Part shown: in pieces, positions 56,000 through 64,000 of the stretch
Layout: every line of letters starts with the position of its first letter
How positions within the stretch are numbered: the first letter of the stretch is position 1
Source: Chionoecetes opilio
Lineage: Eukaryota > Arthropoda > Malacostraca > Decapoda > Majidae
Assembly (NCBI GenBank): GCA_016584305.1
Contig: JACEEZ010013968.1
Span: 55,869 to 119,868, forward strand
DNA length: 64,000 nt
Direction: 5' to 3'
Notes under the pieces: generated by a model
Seen by the model: the letters and a program-made list of their open reading frames with translations, nothing else
Database searches by the model: none
Told to the model about the DNA's origin: nothing
Position numbers and translations under genes: made by a program

Positions 56000-57325
56000 C
56001 AGTCAGTGCCCTGGCGAGAATAAGAAGGCAGTATATGGTAGTCATTGGCCTGGCGAGAATAAGAAGACAGTATATGGTAGTCAGTGGCCTGGCGGGAATA
56101 AGAAGACAGTATATGGTAGTCAGTGGCCTGGCGAGAATAAGAAGGCAGTATATGGTAGTCATTGGCCTGGCGAGAATAAGAACTCAGTATATGGTAGTCA
56201 GTGCCCTGGCGAGAATAAGAAGACAGTATATGGTAGTCATTGGCCTGGCGAGAATAAGAAGACAGTATATGGTAGTCAGTGGCCTGGCGAGAATGAGAAG
56301 ACAGTATATGGTAGTCAGTGCCCTGGCGAGAATAAGAAGACAGTATATGGTAGTCAGTGGACTGGCGAGAATGTGAAGACAGTATATGGTAGTCATTGCC
56401 TGGCGGGGAATGTGTGACAGTATATTGGTGGGTCTTTGGGGCCTGGCGAGAATTGTGATGACAGTATAGGGTGTCATTGGCCTGGCGAGAATGAGAAAGA
56501 CAGTATATGGTAGTCATTGGCCTGGCGAGAATAAGAAGACAGTATATGGTATCATTGGCCTGGGGGGAATGAGAAGACAGTATATGGTAGTCATTGGCCT
56601 GGCGGAATGTGAAGACGTATATGGTAGTCTTTGGGCCTGGCGAGAATGTAAAGACAGTATAAGGGTAGTCAGTGGCCTGGCGAGAATGTGAAGACAGTAT
56701 TTTGGTAGTCAGTGGCCTGGCGGGAATGAGAAGACAGTATATGGTAGTCATTGGCCTGGCGGGAATGAGAAGACAGTATAGGGTAGTCAGTGCCTGGCGA
56801 GAAAAAAAGGGACAGTATATGGTAGTCATGGCCTGGGGGGAATGAGAAGACAGTTTTATGGTATTTCATGGCCTGGCGGAATGAGAAGACAGTATAGGGT
56901 TTAGTCATTGGCCTGGCGGGAATGTGAAGACAGTATATGGTTGTCAGGGGCCCTGGGGGGAATGTGAAGACAGTATATGGTAGTCAGTGCCCTGGCGAGA
57001 ATAAGAAGACAGTATATGGTAGTCAGTGGCCTGGCGAGAATAAGAAGACAGTATATGGTAGTCAGTGGCCTGGCGAGAATAAGAAGACAGTATATGGTAG
57101 TCAGTGGACTGGCGGGAATGAGAAGACAGTATATGGTAGTCATTGGCCTGGCGAGAATAAGAAGACAGTATATGGTAGTCAGTGGACTGGCGGGAATGAG
57201 AAGACAGTATATGGTAGTCATTGGCCTGGCGGGAATGTGAAGACAGTATATGGTAGTCAGTGGCCTGGCGGGAATAAGAAGACAGTATATGGTAGTCAGT
57301 GGACTGGCGGGAATGTGAAGGCACG
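56000..57325. repeat. 39-bp minisatellite, ~34 copies
   Basis: Unit CAGTATATGGTAGTCAGTGG plus CCTGGCGAGAATAAGAAGA. The period is a multiple of 3, so several frames stay open with a 13-residue repeat (GENKKTVYGSQWP); not a gene. The middle (56400-56950) is ragged with indels, the flanks regular. Confidence 0.95.
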
Positions 57326-57685
57326 GTATATAATTGTGAAGTGTGGACGGCAAAGGAGATAAGGCAAAATGATGGAGGTCATGTCAACCTTTCCTGAGTA
57401 GCTGTTGAGTGCACAGCAATGGCTCCGTGGAGGACATTACAAGGATAAAAGACTGGGCTTAAACTGGATTGCAAAATGGGTTAAGAGAAATATCCTAAAC
57501 TGATGTGAAGATATCCCTACCTCTACCTTTTTTTTTTACACCACAAAGGACTGACTAAGGGCAAAAATAAAGAAGAGGTAACAAAAAGTCCGCTTAGTTG
57601 CCAATCCCTATAAAGAAGACAGTCAGAGAATAAAGTATACCTACCTACCTACCTCTCTCCCATGGGCCTCTGCACTTAGTATTGT
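57326..57685. other. No feature recognised
   Basis: Includes a (CTAC)n-like run near 57640; otherwise unassigned. Confidence 0.5.
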
Positions 57686-58540
57686 CTAAAACAATGAGCT
57701 GATCTGCCATCTGGTGGCCGTCTGGGAACCTCTCGTCAGCTCCAGGACGTCGGGTCAAGGGGTGTCAGGCTAGACTTATTTTTCATTATTCCCTACCAAA
57801 CCAGCTACAATTAAGTGTTGTTATGCTCAACATAGCTAGGTTTATGCAAAAGAAATATAGGTTTTACATTATTCATGGGTTATAAAGGGATTTTGGGAAA
57901 TTCGAAGCATTCGACCACATGTGTCCTACAAAATGTTACTAAATACTGTAGAGGAATGCATCAAGGCACGCAAGCAGAGAGAAGGTAATATTTACCCATA
58001 CACCCGCCTTGATGCATTCCTCTACAGTATTTAATAGAATGTTGTAGGACACATGTGGTCGAATATTTCTATTTTGCTAACAATCCTCATTATAACGCTA
58101 TAAAAACTCATTGGGCCCCTACCGAGAGTCATGATGAAGGTCGAGCGACGAAAAGACGAACGACAGAGGAAGGGTTAGGGGTAAAAGGGGTATTTTTCGG
58201 AACGAAGAGCAGCGACGACGGTCGAAAGTCGGCACGAAGACACGGGAGTACGCGTGTCTTCGTGCCGACCGTCGTCGCTGCTCTTGGTTCCGAAAAATAT
58301 CCCTTTTACGCTGCCCTTCCTCTGTCGTTCGTCGTTCGTCGCTCGACCTTCATCATGACTCTCGGTACGGGCCTTATATTTTCATTTTGCATAAACCTAT
58401 GTTGACAACACTTAATTGTAGCTGGTTTGGTAGGGAATAATGGAAAATAAGTCTAGCCTGACACCCCTTGACCCGACGTCCTGGAACTGACGGGAGGTTC
58501 CCAGACGGCCACCAGATGGCAGGTCAGCTCACTGTTTTAG
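57686..58540. mobile_element. Foldback element with ~170-bp arms enclosing two further palindromes
   Basis: Outer arms 57686-57862 and 58383-58540 are over 90% identical when inverted (GCCATCTGGTGGCCGTCTGG, GGACGTCGGGTCAAGGGGTG, ACCAAACCAGCTACAATTAA). Inner palindrome A spans 57912-58067 (CGACCACATGTGTCCTAC, CTGTAGAGGAATGCATCAAG). Inner palindrome B spans about 58118-58366. Confidence 0.92.
58118..58366. repeat. Inner palindrome B, ~110-bp arms
   Basis: CCGAGAGTCATGATGAAGGT, GGTCGAGCGACGA and CGGCACGAAGACACG are mirrored by CGTGTCTTCGTGCCG, TCGTCGCTCGACC and ACCTTCATCATGACTCTCGG around a GGAGTACG centre. Confidence 0.93.
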
Positions 58541-58997
58541 CCCATTAAGATCCCGTTCTAAATGTCCATAAATCTTGATTAGATAGGCAACTTGCGGACA
58601 ACTGGGTGCTAGCGACCAATATGTTATGTTAATTTAACCAAAATATGGCAATCTTAAGTGTTCTTATGTTGAATATTACGTTTTCACTAATAAAACCAAT
58701 GGTTTTGATTATTACTCATGTCCATACCATGAACATTGGCTTGAAGAAATAGTATTTGAAAGTATGATCTACTCATGTAAGGTCCGACAGCCATCGTCCA
58801 TAATCCAAGTCCAAGTCATCGTCCTAGTAATCGTCCAGACCCATTTTTTCTTTGCATAATTATGTTGAATGAACATTCAAAATACCTAATCCACAAAAAA
58901 TAATTCATTTCCACGCCTTATTTCCCTAAAAACATGACTTTTGTAAAAAGCGCGGGAAAAACAACAGCCACATTCCAGCCTTGGCGCGAAACTTGCT
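58541..58997. other. No feature recognised
   Basis: AT-rich, with CATCGTCC-like short repeats near 58792-58835. Confidence 0.5.
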
Positions 58998-59502
58998 GGC
59001 GACGTCACAGCAGGAAGCCTCCCAGCCCCGCCCGACACAGACACACGGAAACTCGGAGAAAAATACAGTACCCGAAGAATCCCGGGTGCTTCGGATATAT
59101 TTTTTGTGCGACACGGCACATACTTGCATCCTGCATGGGCACAGCAAGAAAGCTGTGCCCTTCCCGAGAGCTTAGCTCCCATTCACAACCCACACGGCGA
59201 CGATATATGTGTGCAGACGTGTCGAGCGGCGGGTAGTAGCGAGCCCTCTCATCTCCCGCTACTACCCGCCGCTCCCCACGTCTGCACACATATATCGTTG
59301 CCGCACAGGTTGCAAATGGGTGCTAAGCTCTTGGGAAAGGCACAGCCCGCCCGCTGCACCCACACAGGATGCAAGTACATGCCACATCGCACAAAAATAA
59401 TATCAGAAACACCCATTTCACACCCAAGTACTACATTTTTCAACGAGTCTCCGCGCATCTGTATCAGGCAGGGCTGGTAGGCTTCCTGCTGTGACGTCGC
59501 CA
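58998..59502. mobile_element. Foldback element, ~240-bp arms
   Basis: Ends GGCGACGTCACAGCAGGAAG and its inverse. Arms carry TACTTGCATCCTG and CAGACGTG-type blocks and end in GAGCGGCGGGTAGTAGCG with its inverse around a 15-nt loop near 59250. Arms are about 80-85% identical. Confidence 0.9.
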
Positions 59503-59594
59503 AGCCGTGGTGCATCGTCTGCTGGTCGCCAGTTGTGTTTTGAGAGCTCGGGGAATTTGCAGCTGACGAAGCTAGTCGCTCGTGTTTACCAGTA

Positions 59595-59760
59595 TACTAC
59601 AACTGCCCCTGGTGCATGAACGTACTGTTAACCATTGAACACTTGCTGCTGCAGTGTCCACGCCTCCACTCCCACCGTGTATGGCTACACTCTCAACTCC
59701 TCACCCTAAACGTTATCAAATTTGACCTTGTCGTACACTGTCAAAATTGCCGTTCACTGA
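59595..59760 (+). pseudogene. C-terminal zinc-knuckle fragment of a Jockey/R1/I-type LINE
   Basis: Reads CPWCMNVLLTIEHLLLQCPR then LHSHRVWLHSQLLTLNVIKF. The CxxC...TxEHLLxxCPR motif closes ORF2 in RNase H-bearing or Jockey-like LINEs. Nothing else of that element is seen nearby. Confidence 0.65.
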
Positions 59761-60299
59761 TTGGAACAAAATAAAGAATATGGTAACAAGCGTTCATTAA
59801 TGCATTGCTCTAAATTTCTACCATGATATAATGCTATATTGACTAAATGGACGTTTACCGAAACGGGGAAATTTGTATATCGAGTTGACTTTATGGAGCG
59901 GGTAGGTGTGTTGGTTTCCCCATCGGGGCCGGTCCAGAAAAAACCAACAGTTCTCTGGGTTCTGAACTTGCAAGATCCCGAAGGTTGAGAATTGCAGGTT
60001 CTTGGTATCAGAGGCCAGAGCTGCACCGCTGGGGCATGGTATAGTAATGCGGAGGGTAGCTAAGGAGATCGACCACTCCTCGTTAGTACTCGTTTTGGGA
60101 GGGTCCTCCAGAACTGCGGGGTTTACCGGAGTGCTGAGTTCTTTGAAACAGATCACAGACTTGTTGTTTCTACATTTAAGCTTCATGTCAAGTCCAGAAG
60201 AATCTCAAGAGGAAACCATACTGTGTTTCATCTTGAGAAACTGAAGGACTTGACATGTGCTCATGGTATGGGGTGGGCAGTCTCAAATCGGTTTGATAT
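59761..60299. other. Unassigned; possible 5' part of the following LINE
   Basis: A hairpin CATGTCAAGTCC/GGACTTGACATG spans 60184-60257. CTCCAGAACTGCGGGGTTTACC at 60108 resembles 60322-60345. The minus frame 59818-60186 has no domain I know. Confidence 0.4.
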
Positions 60300-62425
60300 G
60301 CTCGGTGCTCTCGGGGGGCCCCTGTAGAACTGTGGGATACCTTCAAACGTGAAACTCTACAGGTCCCAAAGGGAGTGTATTGGGGAGCGCCCGAGGTCAA
60401 GGCGGGGGTTTTTGTCTCGACGGAGACGCTGGAGGAAAATTGAGGAGAGTCGCGCTGCCAGGCTGGCTGGGATCCGGGACCAGCACGGGGCTCTGTCACG
60501 CCGGACTAGAACCCCTCCTGAGGAGAGAAAAGGAGAGGTATGTCAGGAGTCTGCTGAGGATGTCGAGGGTCATTTGAACGCTAATGACCTCCGACCCGCC
60601 TACCGAGCCCTGAAGAAGCTCCGTTCCAAGTCTCCTTCTCGGGCGAGTGCTATTCGAACAGCAGATGGGCGCCTCGTGTCGGACATGGATGGGCAGATGG
60701 CTCGTTGGGCTGAGTACTTTGGGGCAGTTGTTCACGGTGGAACCCTCCAACTGAGCAGCTTCACACCACTGGGTTACAGGCAGTGAATGCGATCCTCCCA
60801 TTGACGAAACCGCACCCTCTTGACGAAGTCAGAGAGGCTGTTTGCAAAGTTGAAGGTGGAAAGGCAGCTGGTGTTTGTAATATCAGTGCGGAGCTCTCAA
60901 AGCTGGGGGTGAGGCCATGATCGCGGGTTGCATGCTGTCCTGACTGCCGTTGTGGCAATCAGGTACCATTCCTCCTGACTGGAAAAGGGGGTGGTCCCTC
61001 CCTATCTGGAAAGGGAAAGGGGACCGTCAGGACTGCAACAATTACCGCGGTATTACACTGCTCAGCATATCGGCAAGGTGCTTGCCCATCTATTGCTGAC
61101 ACGGATTCGCAGTCATCTGGTGAAGCATCAGAGGACTCAGCAGTCTGGGTTCACGGCTGGTAAGTCAACAACGGACCGTATCCTAGCGCTTTCGATGTCC
61201 TGGTGGATACGCCGACTGAGTTTCGACAGTGGGATGCTTGCAGTGCCTGATGTTTTGATCTCAAGAATGCATTGCTCAGTGCATCGTGAGTTCACTTTGG
61301 GATCTTCTTCGAGCTGTCGAGGGATGCCTGGCAAGGACTATTGGTTTGATAACTGGTTTGTATTCTGGGACTGAGATGCTGTGAGTGTGGGGCAGTGTAT
61401 CCACTTCTCCTTACGTGAATACAGAGTGAGGCAAGGATGCGTCCTTGCCCCATCACTTTTCAACGCTTGTATTACGGGGGTATTGGACCAAGGTTTAAGA
61501 TCAAGTGATTGTGGGGCATCCGTCGCAACACTCAAGATCACTTGATCTTGTTTTTGCCGATGATGCAGTAATCTTTGCTGAGTCCGGCTGAAGTCCTTGG
61601 TGATGGCTCTCGAGCGCTGCACGGGGAGGCGTAACGCCTTTGGGACTTGAGGTCTCCTGGCTCAAGACCACTGGTCCCAGGTGTTTGGAGAACTTACTGA
61701 TGAAAGCAGTACAGTCCCTGTTCATGCGGTGTGGGCGAGACATTGAGAGCTTTGAAAGTTTTACATACCTTGTAGCGCAGTCCATATGACGGCTTGGTCA
61801 CGTCAGAAGTCTTACTCGGCGGTTGTCAAGCCCAATGTGTTATGGCTACGCTCAGCGGTGAGTATCTTGTGGCATTGTCGGTACCTGTGGTTCAGAAGGG
61901 ACAAGATCCGGATCTGGTTCATTCGCTTTGTGATCCCTGTCTACTTATGGTTGTGAGACTGGACAGCTAATAGTGACTTGAAGGAGACGAATCTTTTGGT
62001 AAGACGTTGGTAGCCTTTGGTATAAGTGTCCTGTGCAGAATCATGGGGTTACCACTGGGATTGATTACGTGTCAAATCAGCGATTGCAAAACCGTGAGAC
62101 TGAATCAGGCCTATTACCTGCATAGTCCGTCAGCGCCACTTCGCTATATGGGCATGTGGCACGCTACCCTGAACCGATCCTTCCCATCGGTTGTATAGTG
62201 TAGGAGATCAATCCGACGGCGTGGGAGGAGGTCCCAAGGGGGCGGCTCGGCAAGTGGCTCGTGGCTGGGGCAGAGGTGTTTGATGTTTTTCTTGTTCGTG
62301 AGAGCTGCTTGGTATGGGAAAGGAGACCTGTCATGGGACTCGCGCGTGGTTGACCCCGCGAGAGTGGCTCGTATTAGGTGGTGCGAGGCGACGCGCCCCC
62401 GGCGTATGCCCCCAATGATTGATTT
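60300..62425 (+). pseudogene. LINE-B, longest copy, heavily frameshifted
   Basis: The pre-RT region is intact: RWRKIEESRAARLAG, HLNANDLRPAYRALKKLRSK, SDMDGQMARWAEYFG. RT motifs follow in several frames: GGKAAGVCNISAEL, TAGKSTTDRILALS, the VRQGCVLAPSLF block near 61430, FADDAVIFAE near 61555, then the C-terminal SNQRL and RQRH segments. The tail CCCCCAATGATTGATTTGAT matches the 40520 copy. Indels occur every few tens of bases, more than at 39325-40525. Confidence 0.88.
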
Positions 62426-63190
62426 GATGATTTATGGAGAAAATATTTACTATTGTACGCATATATTTTCATTTTGCTATGCATCCCTAGAACATCCAAT
62501 GTGCTTTGTTTTAAATGAATTTGATAATCTTTGATTTGAAAAGACTATATATAGAGAATGTAAAAAAAAAATATCTTATGAAGTCCTCAAAACCTGTCTA
62601 TTTGAGTGGAGTTCACAGCGTAACGGGATCATTAACCTCAGGGTCAGAGGCCATTACTTACACTTTATTCTGTTGTTCTTTGACTCATATTTCTTCTGTA
62701 GTGACTGAAAATATCCCTACCTCCACCACATACCTCTATGTTATGTTAATTACTTACACTCTTTCCTCTGCCTCTTTGACAATTTGTCCTCCAGCACCAT
62801 AGTTCAATGCTCTGTCCTCCTCCTGCCCTTATCTTCTGTGTCGCCTCTTATTGCTGGCCGTGTCTGTCCATTCAAACAGAAGGGGGAGGCGGGTACGCAC
62901 GGGTGGTCTCTGCTGGTCCGCTGAGGGTGAAAATCATAGGCTAAAACGTGTAGGATGGCAGCATATGACTAGGAATTGCCTCCTGTATTGTAACACCTGG
63001 GATTACTATTCACTAGATATCACTGTTCTGTGGTATTCTTATAACTGCAAAATTATTCCATATTCTCGTGTCCAAAGAATTCTTCTCTTTGTAGCTTTCC
63101 TTATTTTTCCATATGTTTCTTATGTTCCTTCAAAGTGTGTAGTGTCATCCGAATTTTATTGACTAAACCTTTGCATAAACTCGTGTAGAA
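62426..63190. other. No feature recognised
   Basis: Unassigned sequence; ACTTACACTTTATTCTGTTG and ACTTACACTCTTTCCTCTG, about 95 bp apart, suggest a diverged direct repeat. Confidence 0.5.
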
Positions 63191-63425
63191 GCATACAAAA
63201 AGAAATAGGGAAAAACTGGTTCAGGTGGCCATAGCGTTGTAAATGATTGGAATGAACTCAGTCGGTAGTATAGGTTGTGCGGAGTCCAATAGTAGCTATA
63301 AAAGTGGCAACAAGCTTTATGGATGTGGGATAAAAAGGGAATTGTAGGTAGTGTTAATTAAAAGGAACTATACCTCGTGTAGGTCTCCCATCTCTTGTAG
63401 CTTCCTTATTTTCTTGTATTCTTAT
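63191..63425 (+). repeat. CR1 LINE 3' fragment, diverged
   Basis: AAATAGGGAAAAACTGGTTC, then AATGATTGGAATGA, and the tail CTCTTGTAGCTTCCTTATTT ending TTCTTGTATTCTTAT. More indels than in the other CR1 fragments. Confidence 0.85.
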
Positions 63426-64000
63426 ATAAAGCCAGGATGTGAATCGATAAAGAAGGTAGGCCTATACAGAATGCCCGAGCCTACCTTCCCTTGACGTGGT
63501 GGGCTGCGCCCTCATATAATGCAGTCATCATCACTGGAGCCCAGGTTATAGGGAGGCACGAACTGGCATGGCGCCGCGCCTGGCCACTCTTGCTTCTCTC
63601 TCATTGATGTAGAACCCTTGTAGGCTCCCCTGAGGGCTGAGAGGCTGTGGGCTGTTTGGGGGAGGCACAGAGAGAGGGGGGGGGGGGTGAATATGCAGCC
63701 CTCAAATGTGGCACAAAGTGAATAACACCATAAAATATCACTGATTACATAGGCGTTATTTTGTCCATGCCTTGGAAGTAAAATTATTACTTATTTAAGC
63801 TCCCGCCCCACTTATATTTTACTCTTTGCGTGCATAGAAAACTGAGGCGATACACTTCGGCAGCGCATATTTTACTCTTTTCCTGAAAAATTTATACAGT
63901 CGATGGGTGTGGTGGTTTGGTTTCCCAGAGCCTGGCCAATCAGATCGCGACGCTATGGAACAATCTTATCCAAAATCCTCCCGTTAATTTTTCTCCTTTT
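63426..64000. other. No feature recognised
   Basis: Unassigned sequence with a G run at 63676-63688 and an AAAGAAGGTAGGC/GCCTACCTTCCCTTG-like inverted pair near 63450-63495. Confidence 0.5.

Noticed and set aside
55947..57362. 13-residue repeat proteins (GENKKTVYGSQWP type)
   Set aside because: Explained by the 39-bp minisatellite; equivalent open frames exist in several phases and on the other strand.
59818..60186. 122-residue minus-strand frame as a host exon
   Set aside because: No recognised domain or splice context, and a LINE begins within about 120 bases; not enough to call a gene.
63850..63880. U6 snRNA-like start (CACTTCGGCAGCGCATAT)
   Set aside because: Only about 18 bp resemble the U6 5' end; the conserved downstream sequence and a terminator are absent.

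Overview
This is eukaryotic, repeat-dominated DNA, most likely from a decapod crustacean. The inference rests on a CR1-type LINE ending in CTTATGTT-like repeats, a DIRS1-like tyrosine-recombinase retrotransposon (a group known to be widespread in decapods), tRNA-derived SINEs, TTAGG-like arthropod telomeric motifs, and many long microsatellites. There is no bacterial gene organisation, rRNA gene or CRISPR array. Nearly all long open frames are decayed transposon genes or frames running through tandem repeats.

Layout. 1-8060: a DIRS1-like element on the minus strand with inverted terminal repeats, an internal complementary region, RT/RNase H and a tyrosine recombinase with a lost catalytic Arg; a 1.44-kb DNA element with a 7-bp target duplication sits inside its 3' terminal repeat. 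9318-17515: a Gypsy LTR provirus (LTR, gag, protease, RT, RNase H, integrase, LTR), frameshifted throughout and split by unrelated blocks, one of them a CA/CT microsatellite tract. 17516-23360: foldback elements, two LINE families and a hAT fragment with a BED-finger transposase N-terminus. 23358-30465: a head-to-tail array of four near-identical ~1,645-bp units of one dead CR1 LINE. 30480-36780: SINE, hAT MITE, foldbacks and minisatellites of 38 and 32 bp. 36910-43413: the one clear host gene, three 3' exons of an NFATC2IP/Rad60-type SUMO-like-domain gene on the minus strand. Its 4.6-kb intron is filled with nested transposons (a Tigger-like pair of ends, a piggyBac-like MITE, a LINE fragment and a large foldback). 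43500-49100: a hairpin MITE present twice (one copy split by a tRNA-Val-like SINE), a Tigger-like deletion derivative, and minisatellites. 49140-54900: homopolymer-rich sequence in which no gene survives, probably poorly polished assembly. 54906-64000: a long-range inverted copy, a CCAAT/CRE-bearing promoter-like stretch, a 39-bp minisatellite, a hairpin-within-hairpin cluster and a decayed LINE.

How the parts relate. Apart from the NFATC2IP-like gene, the content is a layered insertion record. Where one repeat interrupts another, the uninterrupted partner in the same window shows the empty site, so the order of several insertions can be read directly. I see no multi-gene pathway or new molecular machine. 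The most unusual items are the tandem LINE array, the density of long inverted repeats, and the clean nested insertions.
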